DNA of 64,000 nt from Myxococcus xanthus. GTDB taxonomy: Bacteria > Myxococcota > Myxococcia > Myxococcales > Myxococcaceae. The first letter of the stretch is position 1. Each line of letters opens with the position of its first letter. A program made the position numbers and the translations under genes. Under the pieces are notes generated by a model. It did not search any database, was not told where the DNA came from, and saw only the letters and a list, made by a program, of their open reading frames with translations. The stretch covers positions 1 to 64,000 of the forward strand of contig NZ_JABFNS010000006.1 of the NCBI RefSeq assembly GCF_013116825.1. Direction: 5' to 3'. Positions 48,380 to 58,409 of this stretch are shown here, one piece after another.

Positions 48380-50305
48380 CTGAACCGGTTTCTCCTCTTC
48401 GGATTGTTGCTGCTGTGTGCCCCGGCCTGGGCGGACACGCTCGAGATACTCGGGCCGTCGTCCGCCGTGGCGCCGGATGGATTCCCCGTGGCGCTCGTCC
48501 GCAAGGATTCGGCGGGCCGTCCGGTTCCGATGGGGAAGCCTTCGGTGCAGGCAGACGGCGCGGAGCTGCGAGAGGACACCGCGGAGCCGCCGCTGCGCAC
48601 GTTCATGGTGACGCCGCGTCCGGGCGCGCGTGACGTCGTGGTCCGGGCGAGCGTGGATGGACTGGCGGCGCAGGCGCGCTACGTGCTGGGGCCACCGGCC
48701 TCCGAGGTGCGGCTGGCGCTGGAGCCACCCGCACCCGTGAAGGGCAAGGACACGGAAGCGCGGCTCACCGTCCAGTTGGTCCGGCCGGATGGCACCGCGG
48801 ATGACAGCGGCGCGCCGCCCGTGGTGCGGGTGAGCGTGGGCCGCGTGGAAGGGCTGGAGCGGACGGGGCCGGGCACGTATCGCGCGCGCTACGTCCTGCC
48901 GGACACGCGTTACCCCGAAGTGGCCATCCTGGTGGCCTTCTCCGCGTGGCCCAGTCCGCAGTCGGTGCATGGGGCCTACGGGCGCGTGCTCGTTCCGCTG
49001 GCCGCGTCCGTGAATCTGCCGGGAACGACGGAGCCCGACGCTGAGATTGCCATCGACATCGCGGGCCAGACGTTCGGTCCGGCGGTGGCCGGGCATGACG
49101 GCCGCTTCCGGGTGCCCATCATCGTCCCGCCCGGACATCGCATCGGGCAGGGGCGGGTGGTGGACAAGGTGGGCAACGTGCGGCGGATGCCCATCGACCT
49201 GAGGCTGCCGCCCACCGATGGCCTGGCCTGCGTGCTTCAGCCGCAGCGGCTCCCCTCGGACGGCGTGTCCCAGGCCCGGCTGGTCTGCGCGACGAGTGAT
49301 GCCATGGGCCAGCCGGTGGACGACGCGCGCGTCACGACGCAGGTCCGCCACGGCACCTTGCGCGGCCCCACGCGCGCGCCGGGAGGATTGCTGGAGTGGC
49401 GCTACACCGCGCCGCGGAAGTTGGTGAACGACGAGCGCATCGAGGTTGCGTGGCCTCAGCGAGGGCCCGGCTCGCGCGAGTCTCCGGCGCTGGAGTTGGT
49501 GCAGGGGCCCGTCGCGACGACCCGCCTCGAAGTGGGTGACGCGCTGGTGCACCACGGGGCTCGCACGCGTGTGGAAGTGACGGCGCGGGATGCCTTCGAC
49601 CGTCCCCGGCCGGGTGCGACGGTGGAGCTGAGCGCACCGGTGGGGACCTTCGGTCCGGTGGAGGAGCGACAGCCGGGGACCTTCATCAGCGCCTGGGCTC
49701 CGCCGGCCACGGGGGCGGCGACGGACGTGGACCTGCGCGCTCGCGCGTGGGGGCCTTCGGGCAATGAGCCGGCGCGCATCACCGTGTGGCGGGCCGCGGG
49801 CGAGCTGTACGCGGGCGTGTCCGACCTGGCGGGTCTGCCGGTGCCGGGACAGCCGCTGCGTGTGGATGGCCGCGAGGTGACGACGGGTACGGACGGCACG
49901 GTGCGCCTGGGGCCCGCGCGCCCGGGAACGCTGGAGATTTCGCACGGCGTGTGGACGGGCCTGACGCGGACGGTTCACGTGTTGGGCGCGGATGGGCCTG
50001 TGTTTCCGTTGGAGCGCCCGCTGGTGTCATCCGCCGCGTCCCAACGCGTGCGACTGGCGCCTGAGATTCCGGTGAACGTGCGGCTCACGGTGAGCGGGAC
50101 GCGGGTGACGTACTGGGTGGAAGATGCGAACGGGCAGGTGCTGACGGGGCGCGAGGTGTTCGTCTCGCTGACGGGTGGTCAGCGAGCCGAAGAGCGGGTG
50201 GAGGAGGGGCGCACCTCCTTCACCGTGCGAGCGCCGGGACCGGTGAGTGTCTCCGTCGCGGATGTCGCCACGGGCGTCACGGCGTTGGCCGAGGTGCGCC
50301 CATGA
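48380..50305 (+). CDS. Exported Ig-like repeat protein (non-standard start)
   Basis: The frame has no ATG or GTG at its head. A CTG at 48380 would give a normal signal peptide (NRFLLFGLLLLCAPAWA, then DTLEILG), while TTG 48404 would leave too short a signal. I therefore annotate CTG 48380 (641 residues). The mature protein is beta-rich, with several Ig-like or invasin-like units (SAVAPDGFPVALVRKDSAGR, then RLPSDGVSQARLVCATSDAM, then HHGARTRVEVTARDAFDRPR). Such proteins decorate surfaces or act as periplasmic chaperones for barrels. It starts 12 bases after the propeller stop and ends in an ATGA overlap with the barrel gene. Confidence 0.7.
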   Translation: MNRFLLFGLLLLCAPAWADTLEILGPSSAVAPDGFPVALVRKDSAGRPVPMGKPSVQADGAELREDTAEPPLRTFMVTPRPGARDVVVRASVDGLAAQARYVLGPPASEVRLALEPPAPVKGKDTEARLTVQLVRPDGTADDSGAPPVVRVSVGRVEGLERTGPGTYRARYVLPDTRYPEVAILVAFSAWPSPQSVHGAYGRVLVPLAASVNLPGTTEPDAEIAIDIAGQTFGPAVAGHDGRFRVPIIVPPGHRIGQGRVVDKVGNVRRMPIDLRLPPTDGLACVLQPQRLPSDGVSQARLVCATSDAMGQPVDDARVTTQVRHGTLRGPTRAPGGLLEWRYTAPRKLVNDERIEVAWPQRGPGSRESPALELVQGPVATTRLEVGDALVHHGARTRVEVTARDAFDRPRPGATVELSAPVGTFGPVEERQPGTFISAWAPPATGAATDVDLRARAWGPSGNEPARITVWRAAGELYAGVSDLAGLPVPGQPLRVDGREVTTGTDGTVRLGPARPGTLEISHGVWTGLTRTVHVLGADGPVFPLERPLVSSAASQRVRLAPEIPVNVRLTVSGTRVTYWVEDANGQVLTGREVFVSLTGGQRAEERVEEGRTSFTVRAPGPVSVSVADVATGVTALAEVRP

Positions 50306-53300
50306 TGCGCATGCTGGCCTGCCTGTTCGCCGCCGCGATGCTGGTGCCGCTGAGCACCTGGGCGCAGGCGCTGTCGCAGGACACTCCGTCGCAGGCCTCC
50401 ACCATCGCGGGCCGGGTGTGCCAGGACGTGGACGGTGATGGGCTGTGCGGGGCGGAGGAGCCGGGCCTGCCCGACGTGCGGTTGGTGCTCACCACCGGCC
50501 GCGAAGTCCGCACGGACGCGCGGGGCCGCTTCCACATCACCGGCGTCGATGCCCGCGTGCCGGATTCGGTGGGGGGGCTGCACCTGCGGCCAGGGCGTCA
50601 GCGGTTGAAGGTGGACACGCGCTCGTTGCCGATCTCCAGCCGGGTCAGCCCGGAGGCGGCGACGGTCGAGGTCCCCTGGGGCGCCGTCGTCCTCCAGGAC
50701 TTCGCCGTGCGCAGCGTCACGGTGGAAGCCGCGCCCGTGCGGCTCTCCTTCGCCAAGGCACCGCCCATGGCGGAGGTCGCGCCAGGGCAGGGCGTCGTGC
50801 GCTTCCGTGTCGCGGGACAGGCGTCCGCGGGCGACGCCGTCACCGTGTCGGATGTGGCAGCCCAGGTGGACGCGAAGGGCGCATGGCAGGCGCAGGTGCC
50901 GCTCGTCGCGGGAGAGAACGCACTGTCCATCACCGCCAGGGGGGCCCAGGGCACGGTGCGCCTGTACCGCCAGCGCGTGGACGTGGTGCAGCGTGACGGC
51001 GGTTGGTTGGTGGCCCCCAGGCCGATGGTGCCCCTCGCCACGCTCCAGTTGCCCGCGGGCAGTGACGCGCCCGCGGCCAGTGGCGCCTCCCGCGTGCAGG
51101 TCGAGGCGCCCGTGGGGACGCGCGTCCGCACGCCCGAGGGCGAAGTCGTGGTGGGGCCCGAAGGCCGCGTGGATGTCCTGGTGGTGCTGTCCCCGGGGCG
51201 CAACCAGGTGCCCGTGCGGCTGTCGCCGCCGGATGCTCCGCCTCGTGACGAGACGCTGGAGATTACCGCCGCGGTACGTCCCTTCGCCGTGGGCCTGCTG
51301 GATCTGGAGGCCACCTATGCGCCGCGAAATGGCGACGTGCAGTTGCGGGGTCGAGGCGCTGCTCACGCGGAGCTTCGGCTGGGCGCGGTGGACCTGGTGG
51401 GCGAGCTGGACCTGCGCGACACGGATGGCCGCACGCTGAACGGCGCCAGCCTGCCGGACTGGCTCCGCCCGCGCATGCCGGAGCGCTTCGACCGCGCCGC
51501 CGACCCGGACCTCGCGCCCGCGGAGTGGGGTGACGACTCGGTGTCACTGACGCCCAATGCCTCGGAGGCACGTCTTCGGTTTGAGGCGCGCCACGCGGAG
51601 CACGGCCGCGCGGGCCTGGGCACCTACCGCGCGCAGCTCCACGACCGTGAGGTGGGCCGTTATCACCGTCCGCTCTTCGGCCCCTACGCGGAGGTTCATG
51701 CCGGCGAGGAGGCGGCGCGCGTGGGCGTGAAGGCGTTTGGCGGGAGCCTGACGGACCCGGTGCGGCAGGTGTCCGCGGTGCCCGCGCACGAGGCGCTGCG
51801 CGCCACGGGCGGAAGCCTGTTCTACCTGGGCGCGGCGTCGGTGGCGGAGGGCTCCGAGTTGGTGCGCGTGGAGCTGCGGGATGGCGTCACCGGCCTGCCG
51901 CTGGGCGAGCGGCACCTCATTCGCGGCATCGACTACGACATCGACTACTTCGCCGGCCGCATCCTCCTGGCGCGTCCGCTCTCCTTCCTCGCGGGCGAAG
52001 CCTGGCTGCGGACCAGCGCGCCCACGGAGTCACCCGAGCCGGTGCTGGTGGTGGACTACGCCGCGCTGCGCATCGCGGACGCGGGCGACACGGCGGGCGG
52101 CGAGGTGTGGGGCGAGTGGCGCGGCTCGCGGCTGGGACTGGGCGCGGTACGTGAGGGCCGGGAGGGGCGGCCGTACACGCTCTACACGGGACGCGCGAGC
52201 ACGGCGCTCGGTGGTTACCGCATGGCGGCGGAAGTCGCGTCCAGCCGTGGCACCGCCGTGGATGCTTCCTTCTTTGGCGTCTCGGATGACGGTGGCCTCA
52301 CCTTCATCCGTCCCCGGCCGGACATGGGCACCGGCGCGGAGGCGGTGAGTCTCCAACTGTCAGGCCCCGGGCTTCACGGCGAGGGCTCGGTGAACGCGGC
52401 GTTCCGCCTGCGCGGGCGGGGCTTCTCCGATGGCGCACACACCGACGCGGCGCGCTTCCGGCAGTCGTCAATCCGTGTGAGCCAGCCGCTGGGCCGGCTC
52501 CGGTTGACGTTGCTGGCGGATGAGCGGAGCTCGGCCGATCCGCGTGAGCCGTTCGTGGACAGCCCGTTCTCCGCTCGCGTCCTGGCCGCGGGTGTGGGTT
52601 GGGAAGAGGCACGGTGGGGCGTGCGCGCGGAGGTCCGTGACTCGCGGTTGAACGCGGCGCGGGTGGCGGGCGTTGGGCCCACGCTCTTCGGTGGTCGCAC
52701 CTCCGCGGGCGTGGCGGGCTCGCTGCGGGTGTTCGAGCGGCTTCAGCTTCGCGCAGCACACCGCCAGGCCCTGGCCCTGCATGGCGAAGGGCCCGGGCGC
52801 TTCGATGACACCTTCACGTCCGCGGGCGTGGCTGTCGAGGTGGACCGGACCACGCGCGCTGGGGTGTTTGGAGGCTGGGGACCGGAGCTGGGCCCCCGGG
52901 CGTGGGCCAACGTCGAGTCGCGGAGGGGGCAGGACGTGTTCTACGGCGGCTACTCCGTCGACGTGGACGGCCCTGACTTCGGCGCGGGACGGACGCTGAC
53001 GGGCGCCCGCACGGAGCTGCCGGAGAGTGGCACCGCGCTCTTCGTGGAGGATGTGGGCTCGCACGACGCGACGGCCGTACGGCTGGCTCGCGCCGTGGGC
53101 TTCCAGCAGCAGGTGACGGGCGGCTTCAGCGTGGGCGCGCGCTATGAGCGCGGCGTGCGCAGCCTGTTGGACGTGGACAGCCCGCTGCGGCGCGAGGCGG
53201 GCGGTGTCTTCGGGCAGCTCGTCCTGGCGCGCTTGCGGCTGGACGGGCGTGTGGAGCTTCGCCGGGAGGAGGGCACGCCGGAGCGAGGCGCGGCCACTGC

Positions 53301-53898
53301 GGTGGACCGGGTGCAAGCGGTGGTGGCGCTGGCCGCGCAGGCGCAGTTGCTGGAGGACGTGACGGCCTCCGGGCGGGTGGACTTCGCGCGCACCGTCAAC
53401 ACGGACGTGCTGGAGACGCGGCTGGTGGAAGGCTACGCCGCGGTGGCGTGGCGGCCGGGGCCCTGGCTGGTGGTGGCACGTTACGGCATCACCCGAGAGC
53501 TGTTGCCCGGCGTCCGGTCCGCCTTCGGAGACCGGGCCTTGCAGACCCTCTCCCTCTTGCCGGCGGTGCGCCTGGGCGACCGGCTCTCCGTGGCGGCGGG
53601 CCTGCATGCGGGGCACACCCGGGCGGAGGACTCGGGGCGTTGGGTGTGGACGGGCACCCTCCGTCCCGCGGTGCGAATCGTGGGCGGTCTGGAGCTGGGG
53701 GCAGAGCTGGCACGGCGAACGGCTTCTCCCGAGGGCGAGCGGCTGACCGCGCTTCGTGCGGAAGTCGCCTATCGGGTCGATGAGCGGCTGCGCTTGGCCA
53801 CCGGGTACACACTCCTGGGCTTCAGCGGCTTGGGTTTGTCCCCCGACTCGTCGGACAATCAGGACCGGCTCTACCTGCGAGCCGAAGTGGCCTACTAG
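50302..53898 (+). CDS. Large outer-membrane beta-barrel with SdrD_B-like domain
   Basis: This 1198-residue protein has a signal peptide (MLACLFAAAMLVPLSTWAQA). An SdrD_B/Cna-B-like domain follows at about 36-100 (AGRVCQDVDGDGLCGAEEPG, then RTDARGRFHITGVD), then further beta domains to about 350. The long C-terminal half has alternating strands (YRAQLHDREVGRYHRPLFGP, then LGAGLHAG-type hairpins) ending LYLRAEVAY, with a terminal aromatic. It resembles large barrel proteins that display or export partners. It is coupled by ATGA to the Ig-like protein, which may be its substrate or plug. No exact family was recognised. Confidence 0.72.
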   Translation: MMRMLACLFAAAMLVPLSTWAQALSQDTPSQASTIAGRVCQDVDGDGLCGAEEPGLPDVRLVLTTGREVRTDARGRFHITGVDARVPDSVGGLHLRPGRQRLKVDTRSLPISSRVSPEAATVEVPWGAVVLQDFAVRSVTVEAAPVRLSFAKAPPMAEVAPGQGVVRFRVAGQASAGDAVTVSDVAAQVDAKGAWQAQVPLVAGENALSITARGAQGTVRLYRQRVDVVQRDGGWLVAPRPMVPLATLQLPAGSDAPAASGASRVQVEAPVGTRVRTPEGEVVVGPEGRVDVLVVLSPGRNQVPVRLSPPDAPPRDETLEITAAVRPFAVGLLDLEATYAPRNGDVQLRGRGAAHAELRLGAVDLVGELDLRDTDGRTLNGASLPDWLRPRMPERFDRAADPDLAPAEWGDDSVSLTPNASEARLRFEARHAEHGRAGLGTYRAQLHDREVGRYHRPLFGPYAEVHAGEEAARVGVKAFGGSLTDPVRQVSAVPAHEALRATGGSLFYLGAASVAEGSELVRVELRDGVTGLPLGERHLIRGIDYDIDYFAGRILLARPLSFLAGEAWLRTSAPTESPEPVLVVDYAALRIADAGDTAGGEVWGEWRGSRLGLGAVREGREGRPYTLYTGRASTALGGYRMAAEVASSRGTAVDASFFGVSDDGGLTFIRPRPDMGTGAEAVSLQLSGPGLHGEGSVNAAFRLRGRGFSDGAHTDAARFRQSSIRVSQPLGRLRLTLLADERSSADPREPFVDSPFSARVLAAGVGWEEARWGVRAEVRDSRLNAARVAGVGPTLFGGRTSAGVAGSLRVFERLQLRAAHRQALALHGEGPGRFDDTFTSAGVAVEVDRTTRAGVFGGWGPELGPRAWANVESRRGQDVFYGGYSVDVDGPDFGAGRTLTGARTELPESGTALFVEDVGSHDATAVRLARAVGFQQQVTGGFSVGARYERGVRSLLDVDSPLRREAGGVFGQLVLARLRLDGRVELRREEGTPERGAATAVDRVQAVVALAAQAQLLEDVTASGRVDFARTVNTDVLETRLVEGYAAVAWRPGPWLVVARYGITRELLPGVRSAFGDRALQTLSLLPAVRLGDRLSVAAGLHAGHTRAEDSGRWVWTGTLRPAVRIVGGLELGAELARRTASPEGERLTALRAEVAYRVDERLRLATGYTLLGFSGLGLSPDSSDNQDRLYLRAEVAY

Positions 53899-53907
53899 GA
53901 GCAATCC

Positions 53908-56900
53908 GTGCGTCCCCTCGTCATCATCAGCCTCTGCCTGGGTGTGGCCACCGCGGCACGCGCCGACTGGGACGTGACGGAGGTGCCGGGCATCGCCCGC
54001 AATGTGGACGTCTTCGCTCCGGGCAGCTACTCGGTGAGCACCTCGACGCAGACGGAGCTGTACGAAAACGGCATCCAGTCCGCCGTCTTCCTGCACAGCG
54101 ACGTCTTCGGCACGTTCCTGTCTCCGATGGGCTGCTTCGCCGTCGTCGTGCGCCCGGGTGACGTCATCAGTCACCAGAACTGCCGTGCGGCTGGAAACAT
54201 CATTCCCCCGGACCCGGTGAACACCGTGGTGGGTATCCGGCGGGTGAAGCACACCCCGTCTGGTACGGGCTATGCCTCGGTGGCCCTCTCTGACGGTGGA
54301 CTCTCACTGCTGACGGCATCAGCGGGGCTCGCAGGCCCCACGCCCTGGACGTTGCTGAGCGCCGGCGCGGGCCTCTTGTCCTCCACGGACGTGCTGGGCG
54401 TGGTGGAGACTTCGGATGGCGCGCCCCATGCGCTCTTCAGTGTCACCGGTGTCACCCGGACGGAGTTCCTCTGGTACACGCGGGACAGGCGTCAGGCGCA
54501 GATGGTCGTGCCGTCGCAGCTGACCAGCAAGTCCCCGCGCACGGTGGACCTCTTCGCCGGAAGCGGACCTCATCCCATCGCGTTGTTCGGCAATTCGGAC
54601 GGCCTGTTCCGCGGACAGTTGGACCCGGCCGGGACGACCTTCTCCACCGTGATGTTGCCCGACGGCATGCCTGTCAGCATCACCTCGGTGGACGTGAACA
54701 CGGGCAACGGCAGCGTCCATGGCGAAGGCTTCGGCCTCGCGGTGGGCGTGGGGACCAACGGGGAGCCCATGGTGCTGGGGGCCGTGCCCGCGAGCAGCGC
54801 GGACAACGCGGGGACTCAGTGGCGGGTCCACCCGGCCTTCGAGGGCTCGGCGCTTCCGGGGGCTTCGCAGGCGACGCCGCTCGAGGTGTCGTGCATCGGC
54901 TCCTCGTTCTGCCTGTTCATCCTGGACCAGCCGAGCTTCAACGTCGTGACTTACTTCAACGCCAACGCCCCCGTGCTGGACGTGGGGCCCTCGCCCATCG
55001 TGGTGAACGAAACGGGGACGGCGACGGCTCGGTTCTCCGCCACCGACGCCGACTCCGATGCGGTGCGCGTGTCGGTGGATGCATCGTCAACGCCGGGCGC
55101 CGACCTGGTTGGCGTCAACATCGTGGAGCGCCCCGACCAGCTCGACGTGACGCTCGTTCCGCGGCGGCCCGTCTGCAAGGACGAAGAGGGGCTCCTGCGG
55201 GTCTACGCCTCGGATGGGCTCGCGTCCCACGACGTGCAGGCCACGGTGGCCTACCGGGTGGTGAACACCCAAGGGCCCGCGCGGCCCACGGTGTTGCCCT
55301 CACGGGAGTCGACCACCGCGTCGGGCGCGTCGCGGGTGTTCACCGCGCAGCCGGCGAGCGAGGCCTGTCCGGCGGTGCGCTACGTCTGGTCTCCCGTCTC
55401 AGGACAGTCAGGCGCGCCGCTGCTCTCCACCGATGGCGGTGCCCAGGCGACCTTCACGCCGCCGGAGGTGCTGTGCCAGGCGTCGGGTACCAGCTACGCG
55501 TACGAGGTCCGTGGCGTGGATGAAGGCGGCCTGACGTCCAGCGCCACCGCCATCTTCACCGTGGACGTCGCGCCCTGGGGCCGGCCGCTGGTGCCCTTCG
55601 CCTCGGGCTGGGAGCGGACGCTCACGTCGGGCCCAGGGTCCAGCTTGGACGTGGTCCCCGACGCGCTGCACACCTGCGAGGGGACGCCCGGATTGCCGAC
55701 CGTGGATACGGAGTGGCGGCTGAGCGCTTCCGGTTCGGGCATTCCCGACGGTGTCTCCGTGAGGACCGCGGACGGAACGGCCGTCACGTTGCACTCGCCG
55801 GTGTCGAGCGAGCGCCTGCGCGTCGAGGCCGCGGAGTGCGCGTACGGGACGCTGGCCCTCACCGCCAGGAATCGCATTCCCGTCACCGGCGGTGGCACGC
55901 AGGACAGCGCTGACGCCGAGCTCCGCGTTCGGGTGGAGCCTTCCCTGGAGGACGTGGCCACGGGCAGCCTGGAGCTGGGCCTGGTGCCGTCGGGTGAAGG
56001 GGACGTGGACATCGCCCTGGACACGTCGCTGAACTGCGTGGACGCGCGTGCGCTGAAGGCGCGGATGTTCCTGGAGACCCTGGGCGGCGAGGCGCTGGAC
56101 TCGGCGGTGGTGTCGGTACCCGGGACGTGGCGCCCCGCGCTCCCTCGCTCCTGCACCGTCGAGTCCTACCGCGTGCGCGGCGAGCTCTTCGACGACAGTG
56201 CGGGGCCGGTGCGAGAGGGCGGCCGTGCCCAGGCGGAGATTCCCAACCAGCCCCTGCCGGCGCGGCTGGGCGCGCTCGAAGCCGGAGCGCTGGTGGCACG
56301 CTGTGGCGAAGGCGCGAGCGCCGCGCTCACGCAGACGATTCCGGCCAATGCCTGCGGCGACGTGGCCATCTCCTGGTCCCAGGTGGCGGGGCCCTCGCTG
56401 TCGGAGGTCTCCCTGGCGGGCCCGAGCGTCACGGTGAGCACGCAAGAGACAGGGCTGGAGGCGCTGGTGGGCCAGTCCATCACCCTGCGCGTCCTCGCCG
56501 ACGCGGGCGGCAGCAACACCGCGACCACGGATTACGTGCTGCCGATTACCTCCGAGCGCTTCGTGGACGTGCGTCACGCGATGGAGTCGCCCACGGCGTC
56601 GGAGAAGGGGCTGGTGGGCGTGGTGGTGGAGCTGCGCAACACCTCCGAGTGCGAGGTCGGCGGCCTCCACTACCTGGAGAACGTGGACGGGCTGGAGTGG
56701 GTGCCCGGCAGCGTGAAGCTGGACGGCGTCGCGGTGGAGGCGCGGGCGGTGGACGGTGGCTTCCGGGTGGAGGACATCCGGCTGCCCGCGCAGGGGACGC
56801 AGACGCTGACGTACGTGGGCCGCTCGCCGCTGCTGTCCACGCCGCGGCTGGGCGGGGAGATGACCCTCAACGGCGTGCCCGTTTCGGGGGATGCCGCGGT

Positions 56901-57033
56901 GCCGCCTCCGGCGTCGGGATGCGGCTGCTCGGGAGGGGGTTCGGGCGCGGCCGTCTTCGGGCTGGCGGCGCTGGCGCGGGTGCTGCGCCGCCGGAAGCAG
57001 GGCGGTGGTTACAGCCCGAAGCTGATGCGGTGA
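53908..57033 (+). CDS. MYXO-CTERM surface protein with Ig/cadherin-like domains
   Basis: This 1041-residue protein starts at GTG 53908 with AGGAG upstream, nine bases after the barrel gene. A signal peptide (RPLVIISLCLGVATAARA) is followed by a propeller-like N-terminal half (about 20-340) and a cadherin/Ig-like region (VVNETGTATARFSATDADSD, then VTLVPRRPVCKDEEG). Paired-Cys Ig units and a DUF11-like domain (VVVELRNTSECEVGGLHYLE) come next. The end, SGCGCSGGGSGAAVFGLAAL then RVLRRRKQGG, is a clear MYXO-CTERM signal: Gly-Cys motif, membrane helix, Arg cluster. Such proteins are cut by a myxosortase and anchored on the cell surface. Confidence 0.85.
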   Translation: MRPLVIISLCLGVATAARADWDVTEVPGIARNVDVFAPGSYSVSTSTQTELYENGIQSAVFLHSDVFGTFLSPMGCFAVVVRPGDVISHQNCRAAGNIIPPDPVNTVVGIRRVKHTPSGTGYASVALSDGGLSLLTASAGLAGPTPWTLLSAGAGLLSSTDVLGVVETSDGAPHALFSVTGVTRTEFLWYTRDRRQAQMVVPSQLTSKSPRTVDLFAGSGPHPIALFGNSDGLFRGQLDPAGTTFSTVMLPDGMPVSITSVDVNTGNGSVHGEGFGLAVGVGTNGEPMVLGAVPASSADNAGTQWRVHPAFEGSALPGASQATPLEVSCIGSSFCLFILDQPSFNVVTYFNANAPVLDVGPSPIVVNETGTATARFSATDADSDAVRVSVDASSTPGADLVGVNIVERPDQLDVTLVPRRPVCKDEEGLLRVYASDGLASHDVQATVAYRVVNTQGPARPTVLPSRESTTASGASRVFTAQPASEACPAVRYVWSPVSGQSGAPLLSTDGGAQATFTPPEVLCQASGTSYAYEVRGVDEGGLTSSATAIFTVDVAPWGRPLVPFASGWERTLTSGPGSSLDVVPDALHTCEGTPGLPTVDTEWRLSASGSGIPDGVSVRTADGTAVTLHSPVSSERLRVEAAECAYGTLALTARNRIPVTGGGTQDSADAELRVRVEPSLEDVATGSLELGLVPSGEGDVDIALDTSLNCVDARALKARMFLETLGGEALDSAVVSVPGTWRPALPRSCTVESYRVRGELFDDSAGPVREGGRAQAEIPNQPLPARLGALEAGALVARCGEGASAALTQTIPANACGDVAISWSQVAGPSLSEVSLAGPSVTVSTQETGLEALVGQSITLRVLADAGGSNTATTDYVLPITSERFVDVRHAMESPTASEKGLVGVVVELRNTSECEVGGLHYLENVDGLEWVPGSVKLDGVAVEARAVDGGFRVEDIRLPAQGTQTLTYVGRSPLLSTPRLGGEMTLNGVPVSGDAAVPPPASGCGCSGGGSGAAVFGLAALARVLRRRKQGGGYSPKLMR

Positions 57034-58382
57034 CGGCGGCTCGGCGCGTCGGGCCGCTCCTCCAGTACACCTAGGAGCTCGAGGCCCCGCAGCGTGGCCA
57101 GCGTCTGGCGCTCCGGCAGGTCGGTGAGGGCGAGCAGGTCCTCCACCGTTTTGCTGCCATCCGCATACGCCAGCACCAGGGCCTGGGCCCCTTCGAGCTT
57201 CAGCTCGTGCAGGCCGTAGGGCGCATCGGCGGTGGGGAACAGCCGGCGCGAGCGCGGCATGTGCCGACGCAGCGTCACCAGCGTCTCCGTCTTCGCCACG
57301 CCCTCCAGCACCAGGTCTCCGGGGAAGACGGACAGCTTCACCAGGTCCGTGCGGCGGGGGCGCATGGCACTGAAGCCGTAGCCGCCTTCCTTCCACGTGA
57401 AGGTGGACCAGATGATCTCCTTCACCTGCTCCACCAGCAGTTTCTCTCGTTGGGCCGCGTCCATCAGGCCCATGCGCAGCATGGCCTCGCCGGTGCGCAG
57501 GCCGTGCTCCTTCGCGAAGGCGGCGACCTCGGCGAGCCGGGCCTCGGGCAGCACGCCCTGGCGGATGCAGAAGCGGCCGAAGCGCTCGGCGGCGAGGTTG
57601 GATGCGGCGTACACGACGCGGCCGGACTCGAAGTAGACGACCTTGAGCACCTGACCCTGCTGAAGCTTCAGCTCGCCGTGGTGGCGGGCCTCGTAGTAGG
57701 CGTTGAGCAGCCGCGCGACAGTGGCGTCCCCCAGGACGCCGCCGAGGGACCAGTCGGGCAGCGCGCGCTTGGGCGGCGGCGGAGTCGAAGGCGCGGTGCT
57801 TTCGCTCCAGACCTGCTCGCGCTTGCCGAAGGGCAGGGGGAGGGCGTGCTCCGTGTCCGCGGGCTCAGGTAACGGGTCGGTACTGGGGACGACCTGCAGG
57901 AGCTCGGCGGCGTCGCTGGGCTCAGGGGGGAGCTCTTCCAGCACGATGAGGTCCTCGGTATCGAGCAGCTCGTCCAGCAGCACGCTCTCCGCGATGGGCG
58001 GGGGAGCGCGGGGTTGAGGTGCAACGCCACCGGCCTGCTCCAGGGCCTCCATGACGGTGATGAGCTCGAACGGCTTCTCGAAGAAGCTCCGGGCGCCGTG
58101 GACCTGCACGGCCTCCTGGGCGAAACGGTCCCCTTTGTACACACCGCTGACGGCGATGGCGGGGATGCCATGGGCGCGCAGCGCGGCCAGCACCTCGCTG
58201 CCCCGGATGTCCGGGAGCAGCAGGTCCACCAGGGCCGCGTCCCAGTGTTGTCCGGGGCCGAGCGACTCCAGCGCGGCCTCTCCGGTGGCCGCGGCTTTCG
58301 CGTCGTGTCCCCGGCTTTGTGCCAGGGCGACGATGAGGGAGGCCAGCTCGTGGTTGTCTTCGACGATGAGCAGTCGCGCCAT
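57009..58382 (-). CDS. Response regulator with DUF4388-like output domain
   Basis: I chose ATG 58382 (MARLLIVEDNHELASL). The 457-residue protein has a receiver with Asp in AALVDLLLPDIRGS and Lys in FFEKPFEL. An acidic Pro/Glu-rich linker (about 130-215) and a DUF4388/PATAN-type domain (VARLLNAYYEARHHGELKLQ, then VVYFESGRVVYAASNLAAER) follow. A C-terminal winged-helix-like region contains TVEDLLALTDLPERQTLATL. It is a multi-domain regulator typical of myxobacteria; the partner kinase is not adjacent. Its 3' end overlaps the convergent MYXO-CTERM gene by 25 bases. Only 27 bases separate its start from the next gene. Confidence 0.85.
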   Translation of the reverse strand: MARLLIVEDNHELASLIVALAQSRGHDAKAAATGEAALESLGPGQHWDAALVDLLLPDIRGSEVLAALRAHGIPAIAVSGVYKGDRFAQEAVQVHGARSFFEKPFELITVMEALEQAGGVAPQPRAPPPIAESVLLDELLDTEDLIVLEELPPEPSDAAELLQVVPSTDPLPEPADTEHALPLPFGKREQVWSESTAPSTPPPPKRALPDWSLGGVLGDATVARLLNAYYEARHHGELKLQQGQVLKVVYFESGRVVYAASNLAAERFGRFCIRQGVLPEARLAEVAAFAKEHGLRTGEAMLRMGLMDAAQREKLLVEQVKEIIWSTFTWKEGGYGFSAMRPRRTDLVKLSVFPGDLVLEGVAKTETLVTLRRHMPRSRRLFPTADAPYGLHELKLEGAQALVLAYADGSKTVEDLLALTDLPERQTLATLRGLELLGVLEERPDAPSRRHRISFGL

Positions 58383-58409
58383 GGGCGCGCAGACCATAGC
58401 ATCCGCGTC

